64,000 bases of DNA from Rhodoferax sp. (GCA_018061265.1 JAGOUM010000001.1:1-64000), one strand, 5' to 3'; shown: positions 46,541 to 56,856, counted from the stretch's first letter. Program-made: numbers and translations. Notes: a model not told the origin generated them from the sequence alone.

Positions 46541-47509
46541 TCAAACCAGGCGCATGCCGTGCTTGATATCGAAACCACGCAAAAAGTCTGCAACCGGCAG
46601 GCGTTTACCGCCCGGGCGTTGAAGTTCTGTCAAAATTAATACAGAACCAATAGCTGCAACCTCAATACCAGTATGCGCTACAGCCAAAATTGTTCCACAT
46701 TCGGGCAGGGCGGCTGATGTCACTTCTGCGGCATGGGCGGCCCAGATTTTGAGCGGTTCCCCATTCAGGCTGGTTTGCGCCACCGGATTGGGATTAAACG
46801 CCCGCACACGCCGTGCAACCACTTCGGCGGTCTGATTCCAGTCAATGCTTGCCTCCAGCTTGTCAATTTTGCTGGCGTAACAAATGCCCACTGCGGGTTG
46901 TGGCAGACGCTGCAGCTTGCCCGCTTGTAACTGCGAAAGCGTCTGCACCATCAGTGTTGCGCCCAGATCGGCGAGCTTGTCGTGCAGGCTGCCGGTGGTG
47001 TCTGTCGGCAGAATGGGCAGGGTTTGCGCCAGCACCATGTCACCGGTATCCAGGCCAGCGTCCATCTGCATGATGGTGACACCGGTGCTACTGTCTCCGG
47101 CCTCGATGGCACGGTGGATCGGTGCGGCACCACGCCAGCGTGGCAGGCTGGAGGCATGAATGTTGAAACAGCCCGACAGCGGCAAGTCAAGCACCCATTG
47201 CGGCAGGATCAGGCCATAGGCGGCGACCACCATGGCATCAAGGCTGCCCTCTTGCAGCACCGCCTGTGCCATGCGAGCGTCGTCCGGGTATTTGCCGTCC
47301 AGTCGCAGACTGCGTGGTTGCGCCACTGGTATGCCATGCTGAAGTGCAAACTGCTTGACGGGTGATGCCTGTAATTTCAGCCCACGCCCCGCCGGACGGT
47401 CGGGCTGCGTCAGTACCAGATGAATGGAGTGGCCTGCAGAATGCAGGGCAGCCAGTGCGACACGGGCGAATTCAGGGGTACCGGCAAAGGCCAGCTTCAG
47501 TGCTGACAT
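46541..47509 (-). CDS. fmt: Methionyl-tRNA formyltransferase
   Basis: Formylates the initiator Met-tRNA with 10-formyl-tetrahydrofolate. The 322 residues have the folate/formyl site [19 protein letters not shown] (about residues 118-136), preceded by NIHAS. The C-terminal tRNA-binding domain ends in [15 protein letters not shown]. An AT-rich copy of the dispersed element (46631-46690) encodes about residues 273-293, inside that C-terminal domain. def ends and fmt begins on the same base triplet overlap (TGATG), the standard coupled pair. Confidence 0.95.
   Translation of the reverse strand: MSALKLAFAGTPEFARVALAALHSAGHSIHLVLTQPDRPAGRGLKLQASPVKQFALQHGIPVAQPRSLRLDGKYPDDARMAQAVLQEGSLDAMVVAAYGLILPQWVLDLPLSGCFNIHASSLPRWRGAAPIHRAIEAGDSSTGVTIMQMDAGLDTGDMVLAQTLPILPTDTTGSLHDKLADLGATLMVQTLSQLQAGKLQRLPQPAVGICYASKIDKLEASIDWNQTAEVVARRVRAFNPNPVAQTSLNGEPLKIWAAHAAEVTSAALPECGTILAVAHTGIEVAAIGSVLILTELQRPGGKRLPVADFLRGFDIKHGMRLV
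46631..46690. repeat. AT-rich dispersed element copy within fmt
   Basis: Read on the minus strand it contains CTGTAGCGC, an AT-rich stretch and GCAGCTATTGG followed by AATT, alignable with the other copies. It is much more AT-rich than the surrounding gene, yet keeps the reading frame. Confidence 0.5.
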
Positions 47510-48018
47510 CAGGTGCGCGCCTCGCGCTGCGCCTTGAGCATCTTTGTCTTGATCCGGTTACGTTTGAGTGGCGAGAGGTATTCCACAAACACCTTGCCCA
47601 TCAAATGGTCCATTTCGTGCTGTACACAGACGGCCAGCAAACCATCTGCCTCGATCAGCCGGGACGTGCCGTCAGCGTCAAGCGCCTCGACCTTGACAGC
47701 ATCAAACCGCTCGACGCCATCGTAGATGCCCGGCACCGACAGACAGCCTTCCTCATTGAGGTGACGCTCGGCACTGGTCCAGACAATGGTGGGGTTGATC
47801 AGCACCAAGGGCGCATCACGCTGCTCGGAGGTGTCGATGACAATCAGCCGCTCATGCACATTGACCTGGGTGGCTGCCAAGCCAATGCCTTTGGCCTCGT
47901 ACATGGTTTCGAGCATGTCGGCAATCAGCGATTTGATCCGGGCATCAACCATCCCGACAGGTTTGGCGATGGTGTGCAACTTGGGGTCCGGGTAACAGAG
48001 AATAGGGAGTAAGGCCAT
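47509..48018 (-). CDS. def: Peptide deformylase
   Basis: Metalloenzyme that removes the formyl group from nascent proteins. The 169 residues carry the three family motifs: GIGLAATQV (about 46-54), EGCLSVPG near 92-99, and [10 protein letters not shown] near 135-144, the latter with the metal-binding HExxH. The ATG at 48018 is clear. It is divergent from the LysM gene, with 130 bp between them, and overlaps fmt by one base. Confidence 0.97.
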   Translation of the reverse strand: MALLPILCYPDPKLHTIAKPVGMVDARIKSLIADMLETMYEAKGIGLAATQVNVHERLIVIDTSEQRDAPLVLINPTIVWTSAERHLNEEGCLSVPGIYDGVERFDAVKVEALDADGTSRLIEADGLLAVCVQHEMDHLMGKVFVEYLSPLKRNRIKTKMLKAQREART

Positions 48019-48148
48019 GTCAGGATTTCAAAGTTGTCGTTATTTTCGCTATTTTCCCCGCAGCACGCTGAATGCAACGACGACAATCGTTGTTCAATCA
48101 AGGGCTTGGGCGCAAAATCTCATGCGCTTTAACAGGGTACCTACCACC

Positions 48149-49360
48149 ATGGCAAAACCAAAACCGACTGCCTTCTCCCATTGGCTGGCACTGGCCGGGC
48201 TGATCTGCTGCCTGCCGCTGGGCAATCCGGCACATGCGCAAAAGTATCCGATCACGGCGCAACAGCGGGCTGTGGCCAATCAGGTTGCCAGTCAGGGCGT
48301 GCCTTTGAGCGAGTTGCGTGCCGATGCCCCACCGAGCTACACCATCAAGTCGGGTGACACCTTGTGGGCCATCTCGGGTCTGTTTCTCAAGTCACCGTGG
48401 CGCTGGCCCGAGTTGTGGGGCATGAATCTGGATGACATCAAGAATCCGCACCTGATTTTTCCCGGACAAACGCTGTTTCTTGACACCAAGGATGGGCGCG
48501 CGCGCCTGAGCCTGCGTGGGGGTGATGGTGCACTGCCAACCGTCAAGTTGTCACCCCGCACACGCGTGCAAAACCTCTCAGCCAGTGCGCTGCCAACCCT
48601 GAAAAGCCACCTGATCGAGCCTTTCCTGTCGGAACCGGTGATTGTTGATGAACAGGGTCTGGAGGCCGCGCCGCGCATCGTGGCGGCACAGGACAGCCGG
48701 GTGCTGCTGACCAAAGGAGACCGTGCCTACGCCAGAGGCAGTGCGGGCGGTGAAGAGTTGCAGGACGATTTGTCCCAAAAACAGAAAGCGTACCGGGTGT
48801 TTCGCAACGCCACCGCGCTCAAGGACCCCATCACCGGCGAGGTGTTGGGCTTTGAAGCGCAGTACGTCGGCAAGGCGCTGCTGGTGCGCAGTGAAGGCAC
48901 GCAGGACAATGTCGACCGGCAAGGCAAATCAAGCCAGGACATTGTTCCCGCCACCATCGACATCATCGACGCCAAGGAAGAAATGCGTGTGGGTGACCGA
49001 TTGCTGCCCGAGCCACCGCAGCAACTGCAAAGTTATGTGCCCCACGCACCGCTCGGCCCGGTTGACGCGCGAGTGGTGTCGGTGTACGGCAGTGCCGTTG
49101 CCAATGCCGCACAGAACCAGGTGGTGAGCATCAACAAGGGTGATCAGGACGGCATGGAAATCGGACTGGTGCTCGCCATCATGAAGGACGGCGCGCGACT
49201 GGTCGACAAGACAGACCCGCGTCTGGCAGAAATGAAACTGCCCGACGAACGCAACGGCCTGCTGATGGTGTTTCGCACTTTCGAGAAAGTGTCCTATGCG
49301 CTGGTGCTCGACATCACCAGTGGCGTCAAGGTAGGAGACCGGCTGGTCAACCCGCACTGA
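48149..49360 (+). CDS. LysM-domain cell-envelope protein
   Basis: Exported protein of 403 residues. A signal peptide covers the first 30 (hydrophobic LALAGLICCLPLG, then PAHAQ). A LysM domain follows at about residues 65-110 (YTIKSGDTLWAISGLFLKSPWRW, then NPHLIFPGQTLFL) and probably binds peptidoglycan. The rest has no known domain in my reading. The same gene often sits between def-fmt and dprA in Burkholderiales, as here. I chose the ATG at 48149, and another at 48122 would lengthen the N-terminus by nine residues. Confidence 0.88.
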   Translation: MAKPKPTAFSHWLALAGLICCLPLGNPAHAQKYPITAQQRAVANQVASQGVPLSELRADAPPSYTIKSGDTLWAISGLFLKSPWRWPELWGMNLDDIKNPHLIFPGQTLFLDTKDGRARLSLRGGDGALPTVKLSPRTRVQNLSASALPTLKSHLIEPFLSEPVIVDEQGLEAAPRIVAAQDSRVLLTKGDRAYARGSAGGEELQDDLSQKQKAYRVFRNATALKDPITGEVLGFEAQYVGKALLVRSEGTQDNVDRQGKSSQDIVPATIDIIDAKEEMRVGDRLLPEPPQQLQSYVPHAPLGPVDARVVSVYGSAVANAAQNQVVSINKGDQDGMEIGLVLAIMKDGARLVDKTDPRLAEMKLPDERNGLLMVFRTFEKVSYALVLDITSGVKVGDRLVNPH

Positions 49361-49368
49361 GCGCCATC

Positions 49369-50601
49369 TTGGACGCCGATGAACTCCGGGGCTGGCTACG
49401 GCTGACGCTGACGCCCGGCGTTGGCAACATCAGTGCGCGCAAGCTGATGCAGGCCTTTGGTTTGCCACAGGTGGTTTTTGAGCAGTCTGCCTTGGCCTGG
49501 TCTCACGCCGTGGGCAGCGCGCAGGTGCAGGCCCTGGGTCAGGTGCCCGAAGGTCTGGAGGCACTGCTGAAACGTACCCTGGATTGGCTGGCACAGGATG
49601 ACCCCCACGGCATACGCCGTCAGCTTGTCACTCTCGGTGATGTCAGTTACCCGCAGGCGCTGCTCAACCTGGATGATCCGCCCTTGATGTTGTACCTGTT
49701 GGGTCGCGCCGGTTTTGCACAAAATTCTGCTCTAGCGCAATCACAGAAAGATATTTGTGCTATCAATTTAGATACATCCAAAAATCCGGAGGTATGCATC
49801 GACAGCCAGCGCAGCCTGGCGATGGTGGGGAGCCGCAACCCAAGCCCGCAAGGGGTGGACAACGCGCGGCACTTTGCCTTTGGGCTAGCGCAGGCCGGAG
49901 TCACCGTTGTGAGTGGACTGGCGCTGGGCATTGACGGTGCGGCGCACGAGGGTGCGCTGAAAGTCAGCCCGGCACAGCTGCCGGGTGCCACAGTGGCGGT
50001 GGTGGGGACCGGGCTGGACCGCGTTTACCCCAAGGCCCACCGCGATCTGGCGCACCGGATTGCCGAGCAGGGTGTGCTGATCAGCGAGTACCCCCTCGGT
50101 ACGCCCCCACTCAATGCCAACTTTCCCAAGCGCAACCGGCTGATCGCCGGACTGGCACAAGGCACATTGGTAGTGGAAGCGGCGCTCCAATCGGGCTCAT
50201 TGATCACGGCCAGGCTGACCAATGAGCAAGGCAAAGACGTTTTCGCCATACCAGGATCGATTCACGCCGCCCAGTCGCGTGGTTGTCATGCCCTGATCAA
50301 GCAGGGTGCCAAGCTAGTTGAGTCGGTGGACGATATTCTCGACGAGTTGCAATGGCAATCCAGCGCCAAGGTCAACATTACATCGATAGCAGACAAGCTA
50401 GCCCCAGAAAGTGCTGACGGCAATTCAGACAGCGCATCCGGGCTGCTCGCTGCATTGGGTTTTGACCCGGTTGGGCTGGACGCCTTGCAGGCACGCACCG
50501 GCCTGGCTGCACCCAGCCTGCAAGCGCAACTGATGGTGCTGGAGCTGGCAGGTCAGGTTGCCAGCCTGCCCGGCGGGCTGTTTCAGCGCCAGCGGGTGTG
50601 A
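49369..50601 (+). CDS. dprA: DNA-processing protein DprA
   Basis: Loads RecA on incoming single-stranded DNA in natural transformation. The Rossmann-like core shows AMVGSRNPSPQG (about 148-159), VSGLALGIDGAAHEGAL and NRLIAGLAQGTLVVEAA, with a winged-helix C-terminal domain to 410. The start is a TTG at 49369, since no ATG or GTG fits. An insert of about 30 residues precedes the core and coincides with an AT-rich dispersed element (49730-49772). The frame is kept. It lies 9 bp after the LysM gene. Confidence 0.93.
   Translation: MDADELRGWLRLTLTPGVGNISARKLMQAFGLPQVVFEQSALAWSHAVGSAQVQALGQVPEGLEALLKRTLDWLAQDDPHGIRRQLVTLGDVSYPQALLNLDDPPLMLYLLGRAGFAQNSALAQSQKDICAINLDTSKNPEVCIDSQRSLAMVGSRNPSPQGVDNARHFAFGLAQAGVTVVSGLALGIDGAAHEGALKVSPAQLPGATVAVVGTGLDRVYPKAHRDLAHRIAEQGVLISEYPLGTPPLNANFPKRNRLIAGLAQGTLVVEAALQSGSLITARLTNEQGKDVFAIPGSIHAAQSRGCHALIKQGAKLVESVDDILDELQWQSSAKVNITSIADKLAPESADGNSDSASGLLAALGFDPVGLDALQARTGLAAPSLQAQLMVLELAGQVASLPGGLFQRQRV
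49730..49772. repeat. AT-rich dispersed element copy within dprA
   Basis: A clear 43-bp copy: it begins CTCTAGCGCAA and ends GTGCTATCAATTTAGA, with AT-rich DNA between. It has the same length and plan as the intergenic copy at 22763-22806. It codes in frame for part of an extra segment just before the DprA nucleotide-binding core. Confidence 0.7.
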
Positions 50602-50674
50602 AGCGCCCTCTGTAGCCCGATTTCCGCCCCAGTTCAAACGATTGAACAATTGCTCTGGCGGTATATTGGAGTCC

Positions 50675-51187
50675 ATGTTCGACGTTTTGACATTTGTCTA
50701 TGAAAACTACTGGGCTGCTGACAACTGCCCTGAACTGCCCACCTTGCAGCGCACACTCAACGCCGTTGGCTTTGCCGACCATGAAGTGCTTGCCGCCTTG
50801 CTCTGGCTCGAAGAACTCAAGTGTGCCGCGCGCCAGCCGCCGCCTGCAGTTGCACAAGCGCCGACGCCGTGTGCCGGGGCAGCCCTTGCCACGCATCAGG
50901 CTTGGGCGGCGTCTGCCGGGACAACTCGCGTGCTCACTGACGCAGAGAAAACCCGTCTGGGTGTGCACGGTTGGGGGCTGCTGACATTTTTGAAGAATGT
51001 TGGTGCCCTGAATCATGACCGGCTGGAACGGGTGATGGAACGTGCCTTGGCCGCCCCGGGCGACACGATCAGCCTGGAGGAACTCAAGCTGGTTGTGCTG
51101 ATGTTGTACTGGAGCCTGGGCGAGGAGCCTGATGCGCTCCTGTTCGACGAACTATGCGACACCCGCGTTGGCCGTCTGGCCAATTAG
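50675..51187 (+). CDS. smg: Smg/DUF494 family protein
   Basis: Small protein of 170 residues that begins MFDVLTFVYENYW and ends with LMLYWSLGEEPDALLFDELC, the pattern of the Smg (DUF494) family usually found behind dprA. Its function is not firmly known. The ATG at 50675 lies 73 bp after dprA. The middle (about residues 48-85) is an Ala/Pro-rich variable segment. It converges with the DUF1631 gene. Confidence 0.88.
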   Translation: MFDVLTFVYENYWAADNCPELPTLQRTLNAVGFADHEVLAALLWLEELKCAARQPPPAVAQAPTPCAGAALATHQAWAASAGTTRVLTDAEKTRLGVHGWGLLTFLKNVGALNHDRLERVMERALAAPGDTISLEELKLVVLMLYWSLGEEPDALLFDELCDTRVGRLAN

Positions 51188-51199
51188 CCATTGATTGGA

Positions 51200-53446
51200 T
51201 CAGGCCAGCAGTCGTTCCGGATTGGCCTCGATCTTGCCGATGGCGTCGCGTGTGGCGCGGGTCGTCAGGGTTTCTTCTTCCTGCGGTTCCATCAGTCCTT
51301 TTTGCAGGTATCCCGCAAGGCGCCGGGACTGGAACAGGTAACTGTGCCCAACCGAGCTCGAGAACAGGTGCAGGTGCTGCATGGGGCTGCGCCAGGCGTA
51401 CTGAACCTGGGCCAAATGGTTGCTGTGGTCCAGGCTGTACCAGCTGCCCAAGGGCAGTTCTCGCACCCATTCCAACATGATGATACTGTCGGTGCCGCCT
51501 TCACCGGCGATCACATCAAGCTCGGACGCATCCACGCCAAGCAGGTCCTCGATGTCCTGCGCGTCCATCGTCAGGTCGTCAATGTCATCATCACTGATGT
51601 AGTCCTCAAGATGCGCCAGATGGCTGGCCAGCTTTTGAATCTGCTCGTCAGGGATACTCTCGGTCTTCGACATGAAGGCATCCGCCAGTGTGTCGCTGAT
51701 GAGCTTGACCTGCACCTCCTGAGTCTCGGCATTCACACCCATCAGGTTCATGCCGTCACGCAGTGCCTGCAAAAGGGCTGGCAATGTGGCAATCACCCGT
51801 GCGCGGTCGGCACGGTTGGGCTTGGAGCTGGCCGCCCAGATCAGGCTGGCGGCAGTTTTCTTGAGTCGCAACGTCTCTTCATGCTGTACACCATGCCGTA
51901 CTGCCGCCACGGCCAGCACCTCAGCCCAGGTCTTGAACAGGAATTCGCGGATTTCATCCCGAACCGGCATGTCCTTGAGCTGATCACGCAACTCAATGGT
52001 GTACTGGATGGTGAGTGTTTCCTTTTGCTCCAGTTGCTGCGCCACACCCAGCACTTTCTGGGTGTTTTCTTCTTGTGTCAGGTGCTGCTTCAGAAAGACC
52101 TGGAACTCTTCGTAGACTTTTTTAAATACCCGGTCACCGGTTTCCGGGTACTGCTCGATGACCTGCACCACCCGCTTGATTTCCTGCTCCAGCGCGGCAC
52201 TGCTGATGCTGCTGGCATCAAAACCAAGTACACAAGAGCCCATGTGATCGATCAGCTGGCGTGCCGGATGGTTGACCTCGCTGAAAAACACCGGGTCAGC
52301 CAGTGCGATACGCAGCACCGGCATTTGCAGCCGCGCAAACCAGACCCGCACACCCGTGGGGATACGGTCCTCCTGAAGGATCGACTGAAACATCAGCGCC
52401 ACCAGTTCAATGATGGACTTCTCGCTGTCAGTTTCAGCTTTGGCCTTGAGGTCGGACGACTGCTGCCGCAACTCATGCACCACCCTCTGAATGACCACGG
52501 TGGGGTCCAGCCCGCTATTCGCGTCATAACTTGGCGCACTCAGGGCCGGCTGCTGGGCCAACGCTGCCATCAGCGGTTGAGACGGCTTTTTGAAATCACC
52601 CCGGGCACCGTCCGGACTGAAGAAGCCACCCAGAATCCGCCCGACCTGCTCCAAAATACCCTGCGCCCGATCCTCGAACCTGCGCCTCTGCGGCACCGCC
52701 TCACCCGCGCCATCACGCTGCGAATGCGAATGGCCGGTTTGACCCGCAAACTCCCCCGACTCATTCGGAAACTGCGCGCCAGGCACTGCCGACGACGGTT
52801 TGGCGCGCACCGCCACGGGCTCGATGTTGGGCAGCACACCCTGCCGGATCAAATCGGCATTACATTGGGCATAGGCAGCTTGCAAATGCTCCTTGAAATG
52901 GGCATGAATGATCGGATGCGCACGTTCCCAGTTTGAACGCGACAAGCCGACTCCCTCCCACTGGGCCACAACAGGTAGCAACAGGACTTCGGGGTGCACC
53001 AGATCGTTGGCGGCAAGCTCCTCATCACCGACCAGCGATTTGAGGCGTTTGCGCAGATGGTTGACCTCCTTGGCCGCAACTTCCATCACTTCATTGGACA
53101 GGCGCGAGGCAATGATCTTGTGTTCAAGGACTTCGGTTCCCAGCAGTTCCAGGCTGGACGGCACAAACTCCTTGAGGCGAACCGGATCCGGGCCCAGAGA
53201 CTGCTCCCACGCCGCCAGCGTGCCATCACGCCACTGACTCTTCAGTTGTTCAAACGCCGTCCAGGCTTCGCGCCGCGCCCGCGACTCTGGTGCTGGCGCG
53301 ATGGTCCGATACTGCTCCTCAAGGTGCTGATGTACCAGAGGAACCAGCGACGTCATCGCCGCTGACGCGGCGCTCACTATTTGCTGGCGTACCTGCGCGG
53401 CCATCCGCGTGGCTTGAGGTGAACCCGGTACAACTGTTGCGCTCAT
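51200..53446 (-). CDS. DUF1631 family protein
   Basis: Large protein of 748 residues, mostly helical, without signal peptide or membrane spans. It has the long DUF1631 layout seen in beta- and gammaproteobacteria, ending with a domain of about 110 residues (LEWVRELPLGSWYSLD, then AWRSPMQHLHLFSS). That C-terminal part looks like a small beta-barrel but I cannot assign it firmly. The acidic segment DDDIDDLTMDAQDIEDLLG lies near 600-618. I used the ATG at 53446. It lies 14 bp downstream of secF, so co-transcription is possible. Function is unknown. Confidence 0.8.
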   Translation of the reverse strand: MSATVVPGSPQATRMAAQVRQQIVSAASAAMTSLVPLVHQHLEEQYRTIAPAPESRARREAWTAFEQLKSQWRDGTLAAWEQSLGPDPVRLKEFVPSSLELLGTEVLEHKIIASRLSNEVMEVAAKEVNHLRKRLKSLVGDEELAANDLVHPEVLLLPVVAQWEGVGLSRSNWERAHPIIHAHFKEHLQAAYAQCNADLIRQGVLPNIEPVAVRAKPSSAVPGAQFPNESGEFAGQTGHSHSQRDGAGEAVPQRRRFEDRAQGILEQVGRILGGFFSPDGARGDFKKPSQPLMAALAQQPALSAPSYDANSGLDPTVVIQRVVHELRQQSSDLKAKAETDSEKSIIELVALMFQSILQEDRIPTGVRVWFARLQMPVLRIALADPVFFSEVNHPARQLIDHMGSCVLGFDASSISSAALEQEIKRVVQVIEQYPETGDRVFKKVYEEFQVFLKQHLTQEENTQKVLGVAQQLEQKETLTIQYTIELRDQLKDMPVRDEIREFLFKTWAEVLAVAAVRHGVQHEETLRLKKTAASLIWAASSKPNRADRARVIATLPALLQALRDGMNLMGVNAETQEVQVKLISDTLADAFMSKTESIPDEQIQKLASHLAHLEDYISDDDIDDLTMDAQDIEDLLGVDASELDVIAGEGGTDSIIMLEWVRELPLGSWYSLDHSNHLAQVQYAWRSPMQHLHLFSSSVGHSYLFQSRRLAGYLQKGLMEPQEEETLTTRATRDAIGKIEANPERLLA

Positions 53447-53460
53447 GGGACTGAAAAGAA

Positions 53461-54417
53461 TTAAACGGTGGCTCCGGCGTTGGGATCCGTGGGGTCCAGG
53501 TCCTTCTTGACGACATTGCCCTTGACCAGATCTTCCCGTTGGATACCCAGCCACATGGCAATGGCAGCCGCTACAAACACTGAAGAATATATGCCAAACA
53601 GAATACCAATGGTGAGAGCCAAGGCAAAGTAATGCAAAGTGGCACCGCCAAACAACAACATCGACAGCACCATCATCTGTGTGGAGCCGTGGGTGATGAT
53701 GGTCCGACTGATGGTGGAAGTGATGGCGTTATTGATGATCTCGATGGTGCTCATCTTGCGGTAACGGCGAAAGTTCTCGCGGATACGGTCAAAAATCACT
53801 ACCGATTCATTCACCGAGTAACCCAACACCGCCAGCACAGCGGCCAGCACCGGCAGAGAAAACTCCCACTGAAAAAATGCAAAGAAACCCAGAATGATGA
53901 TGACGTCGTGCAGGTTGGCGATGATGGCTGCCACGGCAAACTTCCACTCGAACCGCACCGCCAGATAGACCATGATGCCCACCACCACAAAGGCCAGGGC
54001 TTTCAGTCCATCAGCGGCCAGTTCGTCACCCACCTGCGGCCCGACAAACTCGGTACGGCGCATGGTGGCTGTGGCATCAACGGCCTGCAGCGACGCCATG
54101 ACCTGATTACTCTGCTGTGCCGAGCTGACACCTTTTTGCGCCGGAAGGCGAATCAGCACATCCCGTGCGGTACCAAAATTCTGCACCTGCACGTCGTTGA
54201 AGCCCAGCTTGGCGACGGTTGCACGCACCGTGTCCAGGTTTGCTGGTTGGGCGTAGGTCACTTCAAGCAGTGTGCCCCCGGTGAACTCGACCGACAGGTG
54301 TAAACCGCGCGAAAACAAAAAGAACACTGCGGCAAGAAAGGTGACGAGTGACACCAGGTTCAGCACCAGCGCGTGGCGCATGAACGGAATGTCACGCTTG
54401 ATCCGGAAAAACTCCAT
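53461..54417 (-). CDS. secF: Protein translocase subunit SecF
   Basis: Inner-membrane partner of SecD that uses the proton gradient to aid protein export. The 318 residues have six predicted spans, the periplasmic loop after span 1 (VEFTGGTLLEV), GYSVNESVVIFDRIREN near 200, and TSISRTIITH-like TISRTIITHG near 233. It lies 11 bp after secD on the same strand, the standard yajC-secD-secF order. Confidence 0.96.
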   Translation of the reverse strand: MEFFRIKRDIPFMRHALVLNLVSLVTFLAAVFFLFSRGLHLSVEFTGGTLLEVTYAQPANLDTVRATVAKLGFNDVQVQNFGTARDVLIRLPAQKGVSSAQQSNQVMASLQAVDATATMRRTEFVGPQVGDELAADGLKALAFVVVGIMVYLAVRFEWKFAVAAIIANLHDVIIILGFFAFFQWEFSLPVLAAVLAVLGYSVNESVVIFDRIRENFRRYRKMSTIEIINNAITSTISRTIITHGSTQMMVLSMLLFGGATLHYFALALTIGILFGIYSSVFVAAAIAMWLGIQREDLVKGNVVKKDLDPTDPNAGATV

Positions 54418-54428
54418 GCTCGTCTCTC

Positions 54429-56309
54429 CTATTGGGTCTTAAGGGTATTGGCAGCATCCGGTCGCCAGACGGTACCGATCGACACGGTTTTGAGGCGGTT
54501 CTTGCGACCGTACCACAGGTTAACCAGACCACGCGAGAAAAATACACCGGAAAACATGCTGGTCATGATGCCCAGGCAATGGACCACCGCAAAGCCACGC
54601 ACCGGCCCGGAGCCAAAGGCCAGCAGGGCCAGTCCGGCAATCAAAGTGGTGATGTTGGAGTCAAAAATGGTCGCCCAGGCTCGGTCATACCCGGTGTGAA
54701 TGGCCGCTTGTGCCGAAGCACCGTTGCGCAACTCCTCGCGCACCCGCTCGTTGATCAGCACGTTGGCATCAATCGCCATCCCCAACACCAGTGCCATGGC
54801 CGCCATGCCAGGCAGTGTCAGCGTGGCCTGCAGCATCGACAGCACCGCGACCAGAAGCAGCAGGTTAAAAGCCAGTGCCAGACTGGAAAAAATTCCGAAC
54901 AACATGTAGTAAAGGCACATGAATACCGCCACCGCCAAGAAACCCCAGGCCACACTGTTGAAGCCTTTGGCAATGTTCTCCGCCCCCAGGCTCGGGCCAA
55001 TCGTGGTCTCTTCGATGATCTCCATGGGTGCAGCCAGGGAGCCGGCTCGCAACAGCAGGGCCGTGTCATTGGCTTCGACCACCGTCATGGCACCTGAGAT
55101 CTGCACACGGCCGCCGCCAATTTCGGTACGAATCACCGGGGCAGTCACCACCTCACCTTTGCCTTTTTCAAACAGCAAAATGGCCATACGTTTGCCAACA
55201 TTCTCCCGGGTCACATCCCTGAAGATACGTGTGCCCTTGGCGTCAAGGTTCAGGTTGACGGTGGGCTCCTGCGTCTGGCTGTCAAACCCGGGCTGGGCAT
55301 CAGTCAGGTTTTCACCCGTGAGAATCACCTGCTTCTTGACAATCACCGGACGACCGTCACGCTCCAGATAACGCTCAGAGCCAAATGGCACCATACCGGT
55401 GCCGGACTCGGCTGCCCTTGCCTCGGTGCTCTCATCCACCAACCGCACCTCAAGGGTTGCAGTCCGGCCAAGAATGTCCTTGGCCTTGGCGGTGTCCTGC
55501 ACGCCCGGTAACTGAACCACGATGCGGTCCAGGCCCTGCTGCTGAATCACGGGTTCGGCCACGCCAAGCTCGTTGATCCGGTTGTGCAGCGTGGTGATGT
55601 TCTGTTTCAGCGCCTGCTCCTGGATGCGTCGACCGGCCTCGGGCTTGATCGAAGCAGTCAGCTTGATATCTGTACCATCCGGTGCTTCAACCGTTTGCAA
55701 ATCCGTGAACTGATCCTGCAACACCGCCTTGGCCGCATCAAGAGTGGCAGCGTCCTTAAAACGGACCTCGATGGTCTGATTGTTGCGCGAAATACCCGAA
55801 TGGCGCACATTTTTCTCTCGCAGGCTGGTGCGCAAATCACCTGCAAGGGACTCGGCACGTTTGGCCAGCGCCGCCTGCATGTCAACCTGCAGCATGAAAT
55901 GCACACCACCACGCAAATCCAGACCGAGGTACATGGGTGAGGCATGCAGGCTGGTCAGCCACGCTGGTGAGCGGTTAAGCAAGTTGAGCGCCACCACATA
56001 ACTTGGATTGGCCGGGTCGGGCACCAGCGCCTTTTGTAGGGCCTCTTTGGCCTTGAGCTGTGCTTCAGGGCTGCCCACGCGCACCTTGATGGAGGCCCCA
56101 TCAAGGGTCACCTGATCAGCCGCAATGGCCGCCGCCTTGAGGGCCGCTTCAACCTGGCCCAGAGTGCCACTGTCGACCTTGACCTGCGGTTTGGCCGACA
56201 GCACCTGAACTGCAGGTGACTCACCAAAGAAGTTCGGCAGGGCATAGATGGCACCCACCAACAAGGCGACCAGGATGATCGCGTATTTCCAGATTGGGTA
56301 ACGATTCAT
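54429..56309 (-). CDS. secD: Protein translocase subunit SecD
   Basis: Inner-membrane translocase accessory protein of 626 residues. It has a first span at about 10-27, large periplasmic domains (LGLDLRGGVHFMLQVD near 127-142), and five further spans from about 455 (LALAFNLLLLVAVLSM, then DANVLINERVREE). It is followed at 11 bp by secF and preceded at 58 bp by yajC. Confidence 0.96.
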   Translation of the reverse strand: MNRYPIWKYAIILVALLVGAIYALPNFFGESPAVQVLSAKPQVKVDSGTLGQVEAALKAAAIAADQVTLDGASIKVRVGSPEAQLKAKEALQKALVPDPANPSYVVALNLLNRSPAWLTSLHASPMYLGLDLRGGVHFMLQVDMQAALAKRAESLAGDLRTSLREKNVRHSGISRNNQTIEVRFKDAATLDAAKAVLQDQFTDLQTVEAPDGTDIKLTASIKPEAGRRIQEQALKQNITTLHNRINELGVAEPVIQQQGLDRIVVQLPGVQDTAKAKDILGRTATLEVRLVDESTEARAAESGTGMVPFGSERYLERDGRPVIVKKQVILTGENLTDAQPGFDSQTQEPTVNLNLDAKGTRIFRDVTRENVGKRMAILLFEKGKGEVVTAPVIRTEIGGGRVQISGAMTVVEANDTALLLRAGSLAAPMEIIEETTIGPSLGAENIAKGFNSVAWGFLAVAVFMCLYYMLFGIFSSLALAFNLLLLVAVLSMLQATLTLPGMAAMALVLGMAIDANVLINERVREELRNGASAQAAIHTGYDRAWATIFDSNITTLIAGLALLAFGSGPVRGFAVVHCLGIMTSMFSGVFFSRGLVNLWYGRKNRLKTVSIGTVWRPDAANTLKTQ

Positions 56310-56367
56310 GATCGCCCTTCACATATCAAAACAACTTGCTGGCCGGTATCCAGCGGGGGTGGCGAAT

Positions 56368-56700
56368 CTACTTGAGCGTACCTTTGGGCAACACCTGGGC
56401 CACAGCCACACGCTGTACCTGGATTTCGACGCCATTGGCGATTTCGAGCGAGATGTAGCTTTCACCGAGTTTGCTGACCCGCCCGAGCATGCCGCCGCCC
56501 GTGACAACCTCGTCACCCTTGGTGAGTGACTCGACCATGGCCTTGTGTTCCTTGGCTTTCTTCATCTGTGGACGGATCATCACAAACCACAGCACCACAA
56601 ACATCAGGACCAGGGGCAGCATACCCATCAGTGAAGACTGCATGTCACCGCCAGCGGCAGCAGCAGGGGCGGTTTGGGCAAAGGCAGAGGAAATAAACAC
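56368..56700 (-). CDS. yajC: Preprotein translocase subunit YajC
   Basis: Small single-span membrane protein associated with SecDF. The 110 residues include a hydrophobic span (about 29-47, MLPLVLMFVVLWFVMIRPQ) and the conserved LTKGDEVVTGGGMLGRV stretch. I chose the GTG at 56700 (MFISSAFAQTAP) with GGAG five bases upstream. A further GTG at 56730 is possible but less likely. Confidence 0.92.
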   Translation of the reverse strand: MFISSAFAQTAPAAAAGGDMQSSLMGMLPLVLMFVVLWFVMIRPQMKKAKEHKAMVESLTKGDEVVTGGGMLGRVSKLGESYISLEIANGVEIQVQRVAVAQVLPKGTLK

Positions 56701-56856
56701 AGGAGCTCCAGATAGGTTGACAAAAAACACGACCGCCAGGCAGCACAGGCGATGCAGGATGCGAAAAAAAGGCAGTTGACGATTGTATGCGGGGGCACCT
56801 GTGGCTACCCGAAGACACCACCTGAATCGACGAGTCGGCGTATGGAATTGTCAATA

